Below, in pieces: positions 1 through 13,163 of a DNA stretch of 64,000 bases. Where the stretch lies: contig NC_087078.1 of assembly GCF_026151205.1 (NCBI RefSeq), forward strand, positions 18,493,118-18,557,117. The letters run 5' to 3'. Numbering within the stretch: position 1 is the first letter of the stretch; the number at the start of each line of letters is the position of its first letter. The stretch comes from Bolinopsis microptera. Lineage: Eukaryota; Ctenophora; Tentaculata; Lobata; Bolinopsidae. The notes under the pieces are model-generated. The model made no database searches. It had not been told where the DNA came from and saw only the letters and a program-made list of their open reading frames with translations. The position numbers and the translations under genes were made by a program.

Positions 1-2430
1 GCCCCAGGAGGAGGAGGAGGACTGGGGAGGAGGAGGACTGTTGAGGACTGATGAGGAGAACTGAGGACAATGAGGAGGAGTAGGAGGAGGACTGAGGAAG
101 GGAGGATCAGGAAGACCCAAGAGGAGGACCCAGGAGGAGGAGGAGGAGGAGGACCCAGGAGGAGGAGGAGGACTGAGGAGGACTGAGGAGGAGGACTGAC
201 GATGACTGAGAAGGAGGAGGACTGAGGAGTACTGAGGAGGATGGCTGAGGAGGATGGCTGAGGAGGATGACTGAGAGGGAGGAGGAGGAGGACTCAGGAG
301 GAAAAGGAGGAGGAGGACTCAGGAGGAGGACTTAGGAGAAATGAGAAGGAGGACTGAGGAAAACTGAGGAGGAGGAGGAGGAGGACTGAATAGGAGGAGG
401 AGAAGGAGGGGGACTGGGAGAGGACTGAGGAGGAGGAGGACTGATGAGAAGGATGAGGAGGAGGACTGAGGAGGAGGACTGAGGACCGAGAAGGAAGAGG
501 AGGAGGATGAAGAGGAGGAGGAGGACCCAGGAGGAGGAGGACTGAGGAGGAGGACTGAGGAGGACTGAGGAGGATGGCTGAGGAGGATGGCTGAGGAGGA
601 TTTTTTTTAAATTTTTTTTTAAAAGAGAGGCTGGGCCTGGTTGGCCCACTAGAGGATAGCATATGAATGCTTTGCCTACCTCTGGGGTATGGCAGTCCTG
701 TGGGAGGATGCCAGTAGAATCAAGATGTGTTATCAAGGATGATGGTAAGTGTTGTGGGGTGTGTCATAGATAAACGCTTAAGTGGTGGTTGAGTGTGGAA
801 GAGAGAGGCTGAGGAGGATGGCTGAGAGGGAAGAGGAGGAGGAGGAGGAGGAGGACTCAGGTCAGGAGGAGGAGGAGGAGGACTGAGGAGGACTGAGAAG
901 GAGGAGGACTGAGGAGGAGGAGGAGGACTGAATAGGAGGAGGAGGAGGGGGACTGGGGGAGGACTGAGGAGGAGGATGGAGGACTGAGGAGAAGGATGAG
1001 GAGGAGGACTGAGGAGGACTGAGGAGGAAGAGGAGGAGGAGGGGGACTGGGGGAGGACTGAGGAGGAGGATGGAGGACTGAGGAGAAGAATGAGGAGGAG
1101 GACTGAGGACTGAGGAGGAACAGGAGGAGGATGAAGAGGAGGAGGAGGACCCAGGAGGAGGACCCTGGAGGAGGACTCAGGAGGAGGAGGAGGACTGGGG
1201 AGGAGGAGGACTGTTGAGGACTGATGAGGAGGACTGAGGACGAGGAGGAGGAGTAGGAGGAGGACTGAGGAGGGGAGGAGGAAGAGGACTGAGGAAGATC
1301 AGGAAGACCCAGGAGGAGGAGGAGGAAGAGTAGTCCTCGGAGGAGGAAGCATCTAAATGTTATTTCCATTTTTGTCCGTTTTTGTCCGTTTTTGTCCGCT
1401 CTATTTTTTGTCCGTTTTGATAATATAGGGTACCGAACGGTGGAGGAGGACTGAGGAGGGGAGGAGGAAGAGGACTGGGGAGGATCAGGAAGACCCAGGA
1501 GGAGGACCCAGGAGGAGGAGGAGGAGGAGGACCCAGGAGGAGGTGGAGGACTGAGGAGGACTGAGGAGGAGGACTGACGATGACTGAGAATGAGGAGGAC
1601 TGAGGAAGATGGCTGAGGAGGATGGCTGAGGAGGATGACTGAGAGGGAGGAGGAGGAGGAGGACTCAGGAGGAGGACTCAGGAGGAAGAGGAGGAGGACT
1701 CAGGAGGAGGAGGACTTAGGAGAAATGAGAAGGAGGACTGAGGAGAACTGAGGAGGAGGAGGAGGAGGACTGAATAGGAGGAGGAGAAGGAGGGGGACTG
1801 GGAGAGGACTGAGGAGGAGGAGGACTGATGAGAAGAATGAGGAGGAGGACTGAGGAGGAGGAGGACTGAGGACCGAGGAGGAAGAGGAGAAGGATGAAGA
1901 GGAGGAGGAGGACCCAGGAGGAGGAGGACTGAGGAGGAGGACTGAGGAGGATGGCTGAGGAGGATGACTGAGAGGGAAGAGGAGGAGGAGGAGGAGGAGG
2001 AGGACTCAGGAGGAGGAGGAGGAGGACTGAGGAGGACTGAGAAGGAGGAGGACTGAGGAGGAGGAGGAGGAGCACTGAATAGGAGGAGGAGGAGGGGGAC
2101 TGGGGGAGGACTGAGGAGGAGGATGGAGGACTGAGGAGAAGGATGAGGAGGAGGACTGAGGAGGACTGAGGACTGAGGAGGAAGAGGAGGAGGATGAAGA
2201 GGAGGAGGATGAAGAGGAGGAGGAGGACCCAGGAGGAGGACTCAGGAGGAGGAGGAGGACTGGGGAGGAGGAGGAATTTTGAGGACTGATGAGGAGGACT
2301 GAGGACGAGGAGGAGGAGTAGGAGGAGGACTGAGGAGGGGAGGAGGAAGAGGACTGAGGAAGATCAGGAAGACCCAGGAGGAGGAGGAAGAGTAGGAGGA
2401 GGAAGCATCTAAATGTTATTTCTATTTTTG
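1..2430. repeat. GA-rich minisatellite with higher-order structure
   Basis: Nearly the whole stretch is built from AGG/GGA triplets with recurring GGACTGAGGAGG-like units, read as poly-Ser/Pro/Leu on the minus strand. Larger blocks recur. The run ending in GGAAGCATCTAAATGTTATT followed by TTTTTGTCCG repeats occurs near 1,340-1,435 and again near 2,400-2,490, so the array is itself duplicated. A non-repetitive island lies at about 601-800. The long open frames here are a composition artefact. Confidence 0.9.
601..800. other. unique island inside the GA-rich array
   Basis: About 200 bases of ordinary sequence, beginning with a T/A-rich run, interrupt the minisatellite. No coding potential or known repeat was recognised. 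It could be an insertion or a remnant of the locus in which the array expanded. Confidence 0.4.
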
Positions 2431-2580
2431 TCCGTTTTTGTCCATTTTTGTCCGCTCTATTTTTTGTCTGTTTTGAAAATATACGGTACCGAACGGACAA
2501 AAAACATGATCCCCTATAACAGCAAAAATTGAACATTTTATTTAGCAATTTAGGTGTCTATTAATGTCCCCTAATTTCCA

Positions 2581-2693
2581 TCTTTGTCCGCCAATGTCCG
2601 CCTATGTCCGCCTATGTCCGTCTATGTCCGCCTATGTCCGCCCATGTCCGCCTATGTCCGCCTATGTCCGCCTATGTCCGCCTATGTCCTGTC
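2581..2693. repeat. 10-bp tandem repeat (TATGTCCGCC)n
   Basis: About eleven copies of a decamer with consensus TATGTCCGCC, with minor CC/TC changes. A related TTTTTGTCCG motif occurs inside the GA array at about 1,370-1,430 and 2,430-2,470. A homopolymer C run follows at about 2,742-2,760. Confidence 0.9.
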
Positions 2694-2897
2694 CTTTTTG
2701 GATTCTATGAGACAAGCGGACATAGACGGACGTGACACCCCGCCCCCCCCCCCCCCCCCCATTTTTTGAGTTGACAAATGCCTCGAACCAGTGGTGGTAC
2801 TAAGTCATACCAGAAGGAAGTATTTAACTTGGACACTCAGTGACTGAGCTATAAAGGCCAACGTATGGGTACTGACTTTTGGCCCACCCTATATATA

Positions 2898-3952
2898 CTC
2901 CATCGCTAGAAAAGAGTATTTGTTCAATTTAGATAATCAATTTAATTGGTGTAAAAAGAATGTTAGAATGATACGCTCCCCACTTTAAAGCTTTAACTAG
3001 GTGCTTCTGCATGCTTTTATGGCAACAAAATACCAACAAGTAACAACGTAGTAACATAAAACATGTCCTCAGCGGTCAAACCAGTTGGTAATCTACCATA
3101 TTAGTCATTATCATTGGTCAACATAAGTTAAAACAGAAATAGAAATTGGAAAATTTGTTTGACCAGCCCCACATGTAAAATTGTTACAACAAGTGAAACA
3201 AAGAGGGTGACGTATATGTGCATTGGTGGATCAATTGGCCGGTAGATAGATAGATAGAAAGGGTTATTAAAAAGTGCCATATGTATTCAATATTAGTTGC
3301 CGATACTTTCTGTTATCTAGATACTTTCAAATTGATAAGAAGACATACCAATCTTATCTGTAAAGGTAGAATGCCAAAATTGTATTAATCACGGATGACA
3401 ATTTTTAACAGCCCTAGCCTTTCGATCCATCTACATTTTAATAATATACCAATTCCATCACAAGTAGATGATTATAAGAAGCAATAAAACAGCACAATAA
3501 AAGGACTTGCAGTGGTATTATGGTATAATTAACTCGGTAAAATCAGACGTTTCACTTTTTAAAAAACGTGAAATCGGGTTTTGCGCATGTGTGTTAAATG
3601 AATGCAATATAAAAATCACTCACAACTCGCATCGAATATTAAAACAAAAATTAAAACTAGTTAACACAACAAATGGACACTTATAATTTCATATTCTACA
3701 TAATATGTGCTTCAAAACTTGTCTGATTGATCACTCAACCCCTTTCTAATGTACTTGCCTCTGAACTATAACCTCAGCAGCACTAATATAACATATATGG
3801 TCACTTGAAATCGAGTAATGGCAATAAAATCATACTAAATGTTCTCAAAAAATGTTTAAGTTTAGTTTAAACTTGTGTACAAAAAACGTTTTACGAAACT
3901 AGCAGCAGCTATGAAACATAATATCATAAGAACATTCCAAGCTGAATTCTAA
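2898..3952. repeat. duplicated copy of the ARF 5' flanking region
   Basis: This block matches 6,806-7,879 over its full length with scattered substitutions and small indels; both contain CCATCGCTAGAAAAGAG and GGCCGGTAGATAGATAGATA. In the other copy the block begins exactly at the ARF start codon (CCAT is the complement of ATGG) and runs upstream. This copy therefore carries an ARF promoter/5' region with no ARF coding sequence beside it. It lies about 1.3 kb past the ARF 3' end, in the same orientation. Confidence 0.9.
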
Positions 3953-5215
3953 AGAAATGGTAGCTAGTAGGATTAAAGGATGTTGAATACTCCGCCGACT
4001 ATTTCTACTCTTTAGTGCTTCTCATCGTAAAACACTAAACAACTCAATGTCAGATAACAGTATTATGTTATGCGGTTATATATATTTTAACAAAAGTACA
4101 GGTTTTGCGTATAAAAAGCGTAAAATGCATTATTTTCACATTGGTTCTCTCCTCGAGGCGGGAGAGTTTTCACTTCATTGGTCGAGACACTACTAAGTAA
4201 ACAAAATTGGAAGTACATGTTCTACTACATAACTCATACATTGTACATTTTATACACGTGTACATTGTATAAACACATGTTATTTCTGATCACACTTTTA
4301 TTTCCCTTTTGTGACGGAATACTTCTGGCCGGGTTTCATACCATCTCTGATTGCGCTTCATACTATATCTGATCGATTTGTGATGCGCAACGTGTATCAA
4401 AGTCCAAATAATACCAAATCTTGTCATAAAAGAATATATATTGACAAAGTTCTTTCTTATCTCGTCTATCTTGTCATAAAATCAAAAATAAATGAATTCA
4501 AATTGAAACTTACAATCAAACAGAAACATAAATTGGGGGTGCCGTTGTAAGCACAATTTTCTCAGATTAAAGCACGACATGTGACGTCACTACCCTAACT
4601 AACTGCCCGATTAGCTCAATTTGAACTTACAATGCGATAAACAAAACAGATCCCAGAATTCTAAAGTGAATAATGATTGTCCCGCCGTGCACTGCACTGA
4701 GCGGGCATTATTACGTATGTATAATATCAAATTTTAAATTTATCTACATAGAATTATCTAGTATCTACATAGAATTATTATACAGATCAACATTGCGAAG
4801 AACTCACCATGATCTATTATTTTATAGATTTTATAGATTATTATCCAGTTCCTTATTTAAAGAAATCAGAACACTTCGCTTTAAACTTAACATGGCCCAC
4901 AAAAGTTAACGCTGTAAATCGTAAAAGGATGGCCTATCAAGAACGGTAACCTAACTACCAATGTGATAAGTAATAGTTTCATCTGAATTCGTAAAAAGAG
5001 GGCAAATTGAGGTGCTTACCGTAATTTAAGTTATTTAGTGATCAAAAGAGATAATATATTTAACTATTTAAGTATGATGGATATAGCATTCTTCTGAAAA
5101 AGAAAATCTCGCTCAAACTAATATGTTTCACCTAGGAATACAGTCTTCGGTTTAACAAACAAATGCGTTTCGCCTTTCGGGGGCTTAGATTGCACCAATA
5201 GATAAAATCTGTTAT
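3953..5215. other. AT-rich intergenic, no gene seen
   Basis: Small open frames here have no recognisable domain and no splice context. The stretch lies downstream of the ARF stop codon and presumably includes its 3' UTR. Confidence 0.6.
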
Positions 5216-6805
<1,590 letters not shown>

Positions 6806-6809
<4 letters not shown>

Positions 6810-7879
6810 CGCTAGAAAAGAGTATTTGTTCAATTTAGATAATCAATTTAATTCTACTACTGGTGTAAAAAGAATGTTAGAATGATACGCTCCCCACTTT
6901 AACTAGGTGCTTCTGCATACTTTTATGGCAACAAAATACCAACAACCTAGTAACATAAAACATGTCCTCAGCGGTCAAACCAGTTGGTAATCTACTATCT
7001 TAGTCATTTACATTAACATTGGTTAACATAAGTTAAAACAGAAATAGAAATTGGAAAATTTGTTTGACCAGCCCCACATGTAAAATTGTTACAACAAGTG
7101 AAACAAAGAGGGTGACGTATATGTGCATTGGTGGATCAATTGGCCGGTAGATAGATAGATAGAAAGGGTTATTAAAAAGTGCCATATGTATTCAATATTA
7201 GTTGCCGATACTTTCTGTTATCTAGATACTTTCAAATTGATAAGAAGACATACCAATCTTATCTGTGAAGGTAGAATGCCACAATTGTATTAATCACGGA
7301 TGACAATTTTTAACAGCCCTTTCAATTCCATCACAAGTAGATGATTATAAGAAGCAATAAAACAGCACAATAAAAGGACTTGCAGTGGTATTATGGTATA
7401 ATTAACTCGGTAAAATCAGACGTTTCGCGTTTAAAAAGACGTGAAATCGGGTTTTGTGCATGTGTGTTAATTTGCTTTATCATGATCCCAATTCTCTACA
7501 AAATAGCACAACTTACGAAAACAAAGTTTTGTTCGAATAAACGTTTAAAAAAACGTGAAATCGGGTTTTGCGCATGTGTGTTAAATGAATGCAATATATT
7601 TTAAAACAAAAATTAAAACTAGTTAACACAACAAATGGACACTTATAATTTCATATTCTACATAATATGTGCTTCAAAACTTGTCTGACTGATCACTCAA
7701 CCCCTTTCTAATGTACTTGCCTCTAAACTGTATCCTCAGCAGCACTAATATAACATATATCACCAATATCGTCACTTGAAATCGAGAAATGGCAATAAAA
7801 TCATACTAAATGTTCTCAAAAAAGGTTAAAACTTGTGTACAAAATACGATTTACGAAACATTCCCAGCTGAATTCTACA
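6806..7879. repeat. ARF upstream region, copy adjacent to the gene
   Basis: This is the ARF-proximal member of the duplicated pair (other copy 2,898-3,952). It starts at the ARF initiator codon and extends upstream for about 1.07 kb, so it should hold the 5' UTR and promoter. It contains an internal duplication: the motif CGTGAAATCGGGTTTTG occurs near 7,440 and again near 7,553, where the other copy has it once. A (GATA)n run sits near 7,148. Confidence 0.85.
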
Positions 7880-9486
7880 TTTTACACTTGGGTGCGATTA
7901 GATTTTGACCGTTTTGTGTACATTTGTACATTATTTCAAATTTTTGTATTATCTTCACGATTACTTTAAAACCTAAACTAACTCGAATCTTAATATTAAC
8001 AATTTTAATAATATAAAGCTTAGACAGCGCAAATATCGTTTTACGAGCCAATTGTCACGTGCGCACATCTGACAAAATGATTATATGTTCAAATTTAAGT
8101 ATTAAATTTAAGCCATAAGCATCTGATTTATCTGAATTTACAATGCTAACCTTTTTCAGCTTGTAACTTTGCAATTTATGCACTAAAATCCTGTCGTTGC
8201 CCAGTAGTATACCTGGGAACCTCAGGTTATTATATTTATGTTCATAATCATAGAATAGAGATTAAGCGGAATGACAGCCTGAGCGCGGCCCAGTAACCCA
8301 GTAGTTCACATAACCATGTGTCTACGCGTACTGCGTGACGCGCTTGTTTCACAAGTAGAATAGTTGATTGACGATGCGAAGCAAGAATGCTAGTTCGCGC
8401 GGCGCGTCGAAGTCCTCCAAGTAGAATAGCCTCTTGCACCGCCTTCGGCGGTCACGCGCTACTGCAAGCGAGAGAGCTCTGGTTAGAGCAAACCCAATAG
8501 TGTATTGCCCTACAATTATTTATTTTGTATTGACAATAAAATTTCACACATTTTTATTTTTGTTAAGTATAGGAATTTTTAAAGGAAAACAAATTTTTAG
8601 GAAAACAAATTTAAATTTTGGTATTTATTAATAACAATCAAAACATATCATATCATAAAAATAAAGCCGCGCGTTGGTTGACTGCCTCTGTAAGGTGAAT
8701 AATTTAAGCTTGAAGGTGCGCTGCGCATTTACAGAACCTTATGCGGCGATCACATATTCATGAGGACCTGTGAGCGCCAAAATTAATTTAAAGTTTCTAA
8801 AAATCATACATCACTACGAGTTACTCATGCTTTTGGATTATAAGAGTGCGGATTGTCAGGTATTTCATTCATTCATACTTAATCGGTTTAAAGCTGTATA
8901 TTTAGAACTCACTATTGTTTAAACTACGAAAGCAGAACGTAGATAATGGACAATATACCGATGACAATACCAAGGACCCGAGTGCCGCATTGACTTTTCC
9001 GGATCCGTTTTTACCGAAGGCTTATCCACCAGTTACTCATGCTGCATGTATAGTCTGATAATATTTTGTCTTATCTCTAGCAAGCATTCTGTAAATTGAA
9101 GTGTCGTATTTATTATTGAAGAGCCAGCCAACCTCCGCATTATAATCTTTTGTGTGCCAAGTTCGTTTATAAAATCTAATCATATAATAAGATTGATCCA
9201 ATAGTCTATAAGATGAACGGTATATCATAGCTCATCGTTATTAAAATCCGAATGGATGAATTAATCAAGTTATATTCCCTTTCAACACAACTAAATAACA
9301 AACAAATGCTTGCTCACCAGTGGTGACGCAATCGTAGGGGCATGCAGTTGGTTCAGATAACTCTCACCCCGACGACGGCGTCGAGAAATTATCAAATTAT
9401 GCATTTGCGCCATACTGGACACATTTTATATACCGAGTCCAATCACAGAAAGTTAACCAAAAGATAAAAATAAGAGCTCGGATAAA
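7880..9486. other. intergenic; one MITE, otherwise nothing recognised
   Basis: No coding exon is recognised. A GC-rich hairpin, ACCGCC-TTC-GGCGGT, lies near 8,439-8,453, and a tiny MITE at 8,208-8,296 is listed separately. Confidence 0.5.
8208..8296 (+). mobile_element. 89-bp MITE with 8-bp TSD (CCCAGTAG)
   Basis: The element shares its right half (GCGGAATGACAG, GAGCGCGGCCCAGTAA) with copies at 12,734, 41,472 and 55,576. It is flanked by perfect direct repeats CCCAGTAG at 8,200-8,207 and 8,297-8,304. It has no coding capacity. An 8-bp duplication suggests mobilisation by a hAT-like or other 8-bp-TSD transposase. Terminal inverted similarity is very short, so the superfamily is not assigned. 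Confidence 0.85.
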
Positions 9487-10235
9487 AAATATACTCTGCA
9501 TTATTGGAATCACATCTTGCTTACGGAATAAGTGTTTGGGGCTCAGCCCTCAAAGACCAACCAAACGATAAGCTGTTCATAACTCAGAAACGTTGTATAA
9601 GAATCCTTTTTGGAGACCTAAATGCATACCTCGACAAACATGCCACTTGTGCACGAGCCAGACCTTATACAAAACAGAGGTTAGGAGCTGCTTTTTTCGA
9701 AAAAGAGCACACCAAGCCCATTTTTAATCGACTAAAATTGCTTACTGTTCAAAACTTGTACAAATACCACTGTATATCCGAGATATTTCGAATTATGAAA
9801 TTTCGCACTCCATACTCGTTGTATTGTACTATAGACTCATCAAAACGTGATACAAGCAATGTCATAATCCTCCCAAGAAAAACCAACACTTTTCTTTATA
9901 TAGCCTCCAAATTGTGGAATAGCATACATAAACGGATTCTAAATGAGAATGGGGAAATCCTCACTACTTCTGTATCTTTGGTTAAATTACGCTGTAAAAG
10001 TATCATCCTGGGATCTCAATCCATCAACAATAATAACACCTGGACTTACCACAACTTTCACATCGCCCCTCACTCAGTCACAGACCAAACCAGTTCATCA
10101 CTGCCGACCCAATATCTATTGAAGTGGCAAAAATTTTCTAGACAAATGACATATCGATATTATTATTGCTGCAGCAGATACAAATACCAACATTATTATA
10201 TTCCGAAACGTTTGAACTTTGAACCTTTAAATTGA
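9487..10235 (+). pseudogene. 5'-truncated LINE, RT C-terminal end
   Basis: The plus-strand frame reads LLESHLAYGISVWG and then ITQKRCIRILFGDLNAYL. It matches, residue for residue in many places, the post-RT C-terminal region of the LINE copy at 14,792-16,288 (FESHLCYGISVWGG, TQKKCIRILFGD). The polymerase palm with the FADD motif is absent, so this is a dead 5' truncation, the usual outcome of target-primed reverse transcription. It diverges into its own C-terminal tail after about 160 codons. Confidence 0.85.
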
Positions 10236-10929
10236 CTAGGAAAGTCAATCTTCAACTTAACTTTTACTGTTTTAAACAGATATGATGATATTAACGTAAC
10301 TTATTATTTTTCTTTTTTACATACTCCTTCTTAGTGTGGTGACTTGGGGTCCATAAATATAACAATACAAGCTGATAAACCAAAAAGAACAACTGGGGTA
10401 GGTAGGTAGCCCTGGTGGGTGCGTAAACTTTACGGTCTGCTCTCTCCAAGATCAGCCTGCTTCTCCATTTTACCGTGAAGCCTAATTTCTAGTTTTTATA
10501 AAATATACAATGCAATTGCAGGTTTACTAATCTTAATCTACTTAACAACTCAATAGCCCAAGTCACCATACCCGTAGTATATTTCATGGTAATAGAAGAG
10601 CTTTAAAGTTTTTCAAATTGTAGCTATAATTGATTTAAATAAAAATTTGTTGTTTTCTTGAAATCTGTTGTTTTCTTGATATCAACAAAAATCACACGCT
10701 CCAGACGACGGGGGAAGAGAGGAAAGGAAGTAAGCTGCTGGGCTCAACAAATTTTGATAATTGTAAACAAATTTGTTCTTGTGCCCTATAATAATTTGGT
10801 ATTGAGGTATGACCCTGTACTGTGCGTGATAGTGAAAATGAAAGTGAATGTGAATCTATAATGCGAACGAAATGAGTTATGGCCAGACGATTCTTCAATT
10901 TCAAAATAATAAAGTCAAAGGACTCTGTT
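10236..10929. other. between two LINE fragments, nothing recognised
   Basis: AT-rich sequence between a plus-strand and a minus-strand LINE remnant. Short frames on both strands have no recognisable domain. Confidence 0.4.
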
Positions 10930-12045
10930 TTAAAATACAAGCTCATTCTTATCGAAGTTTAATTCTGTCCATTCTAATTCTTCGTACCTGGACTGTATCT
11001 TGAGTAGCTCACTTTTCAGTGTTACTTTAACTAAGTTCGTTGACTTAGTAAAGCTTATCAAACTGTCAATTTTTCGACAGTTGTTGAGTTGTTCCACATT
11101 TTTGTTGATTGATAAATGAAAGAGGAGGATGGGTTCGGGGTGATGAACTGGTCTGAACGTCTTTGTGATGGTGATCTGTGGAGTAAAGATAGGAGTGAGA
11201 TTGGAGATTCTAATCTGACAATTTTGAACAGTTCTAATAGACATGTGTATTTGTACAGGTTGTGGACGGTAAGAAGGCCGTTCTTGTTAAACAACGGCTT
11301 TGTATGCTCTTTTTCAAAGAATTCCCTTCCTAGGATTTGTTCATCTATACAACGTGTTCTGGCACATGTTCTAAATTTATCTAGATATGCTTCAAGGTCA
11401 CCACATAGTATTCTGATACATTTTTTCTGAGTGATGAAGATAGGTTGAAGCATATTGTTACTCGACCCACCCCATACCGATATTCCAAATCTTAGGTGTT
11501 ATGTGACTCAAATAACGTGTGGTACAATTCTTTATGGTGTTTTTTCGGGATAACGTGTCGTATTCTACTGAGTCTTCCAATCTCACACCTAAGTTTCGAG
11601 TTGAGGGCTCTTATTTGAACATCCCATTTTAGCTTTTCGTCAATAATAACACCTAAAAACTTGGTCTCTTGCTTTATTACCGTATTATTCAGAGTTAGTA
11701 TATATTCTGATTCGTTATCTGCCTCATTATCAGTAGCTGTACGTGACGGATTGAAGTGAATGTAGCAGCATTTCTTTATATTTATATGTAATAGATTGCA
11801 TTTCATGTACTGGTGTAACAAACGGAGAATTTCGTCTGCTCTTTCATACAGTTTTTTTCTACATTCATCTACTACGAATATGTTTGTGTCATCTGCAAAT
11901 AGTATGAACTTGCCCAGATCAGTTGTTCTAAATAAGTCGTTAACATATATTATAAATAGCAAGGGTCCGAGACAAGAGCCTTGGGGAACTCCAAAGAGAA
12001 CAGGCAGCTTGTCAAACTCTTCGCCCAGTAAATGTGATTGATGAA
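10930..12045 (-). pseudogene. 5'-truncated, frameshifted LINE reverse transcriptase
   Basis: The minus-strand frame opens at about 12,040 within the palm domain (LFGVPQGSCLGPLLFIIY), then the catalytic FADDTNIFVV and the thumb down to about 11,492. A break follows, and a shifted frame continues from 11,453 with FITQKKCIRILCGDLEAYL. It is the same family as the copies at 9,487 and 14,792. The N-terminal endonuclease is missing and the frames are disrupted, so it is inactive. A last shift near 11,060 carries the C-terminus to about 10,930. Confidence 0.88.
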
Positions 12046-12349
12046 AAGTATAAAAGCAAATAAACCGATTCTTATATTATTTTAACCCAGGCCTCAACGG
12101 GTGATATTTGTAAAATATTTGTTTCAAATATTAGGACCGTCAACGAGTCCAACTCGGCGCGTGTCCTGGTAGGTTATAAACTCACAAGCCCAAGCCGAAA
12201 TGATCATTTCATTTATGTTACACCATTAAAAGGATCAACAAACGAGCATGTAATTTAAATTTATTGATTTACGATGTCAATCCTTCGCAGCTCAGTGAGG
12301 CCCAGTGGTGCATTTTGCCGATCTACAGAAGGTTGCGAAAAGGATTATT

Positions 12350-12525
12350 TGATGCGCGGCGCAGCCCAGTAGTGCATGGCGCTACAAATAAATTTATTAC
12401 TTACAAGCCCGTCAAATTTTTAATTTATATTCTTATTAGATGTACCGCCTTAGCAGACAGCAGTATTGTTTAAGGTACATTATTACTTTGTAGCGTGATG
12501 CACTACTGGGCTGCAGCGAGCTGTG
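12350..12525. repeat. imperfect inverted repeat (foldback), GCCCAGTAGTGCAT arms
   Basis: The left arm near 12,358-12,388 (GCAGCCCAGTAGTGCATGG, then GCTACAAA) is the inverse of the right arm near 12,490-12,522 (GTAGCGTGATGCACTACTGG, then GCTGC). The roughly 100-bp loop is AT-rich. This is consistent with a short non-autonomous foldback element. No target duplication was established. Confidence 0.6.
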
Positions 12526-12733
12526 AAGGAATGACTTCCTGAATCAAATTATTAATCTTAATATAACAGCACTTTCTTTGTGTACCAAATGGTTTCTTTT
12601 CTGTTGCTGTCGGATTCTTTTTATTAGGCCTACTTGACTGCAGGAGATCTTTGCCTTATACTAATCTTTGCCTTATACTAATCCCCCTGTGATAGACTAC
12701 ACAAGGAATAAATCTTGTGTATCTTAATTTCGG

Positions 12734-12822
12734 TTACCTGAGGACCCCAGGCTATTATGTTCATTAACATTTAGATTAAAATATAGATTTGGCGGAATGA
12801 CAGGCTGAGCGCGGCCCAGTAA
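12734..12822 (+). mobile_element. 89-bp MITE with 8-bp TSD (AATTTCGG)
   Basis: It begins TTACCTGAGGACCCCAGGC and ends GAGCGCGGCCCAGTAA. Perfect direct repeats AATTTCGG flank it at 12,726-12,733 and 12,823-12,830. It is the same family as the copies at 8,208, 41,472 and 55,576. Confidence 0.9.
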
Positions 12823-12897
12823 AATTTCGGCTACACAAGTTGCAAGTTATCAACGCCACCTCTGGATCACATTTGTTGTTCTAACTGAATAGAACTC

Positions 12898-13163
12898 CTA
12901 TCTTACTATATATAAAGCGAGACGATGTATATCCGTACCATTTTACTGACACCACGGCATCAACAATTTAACACGACTTTTCGCAAAAACCGTAAAAGAT
13001 ATAAAACTGAAACCTTTTTGACTGGGTCAAATGTCTTAATGGCATTCAAATCAGCATGAAAAAGAAAAAATAGGCCAATAAACAACAATTTTAGTGCCCA
13101 AAATTTGGATCCCCAAGTGGTGTCAAAAACGCGAATTGAATAGGTAATAATTTATTTAGTCTC
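12898..13163 (+). repeat. dispersed repeat A (inverse of 21,074-21,345)
   Basis: A ~260-bp block beginning TCTTACTATATATAAAGCG and ending GGTAATAATTTATTTAGTC. An inverted copy with about 90% identity by eye lies at about 21,074-21,345, inside a TIR-bounded element. It has no coding capacity. The T/A-rich leader followed by AAAGCGAGACG is reminiscent of Helitron 5' ends, but the 3' hallmark (hairpin plus CTRR) was not identified. Confidence 0.75.

Noticed and set aside
294-2548. Long minus-strand Ser/Pro/Leu-rich frames
   Set aside because: They are translations of the AGG/GGA minisatellite and appear in several frames; there is no start context or domain.
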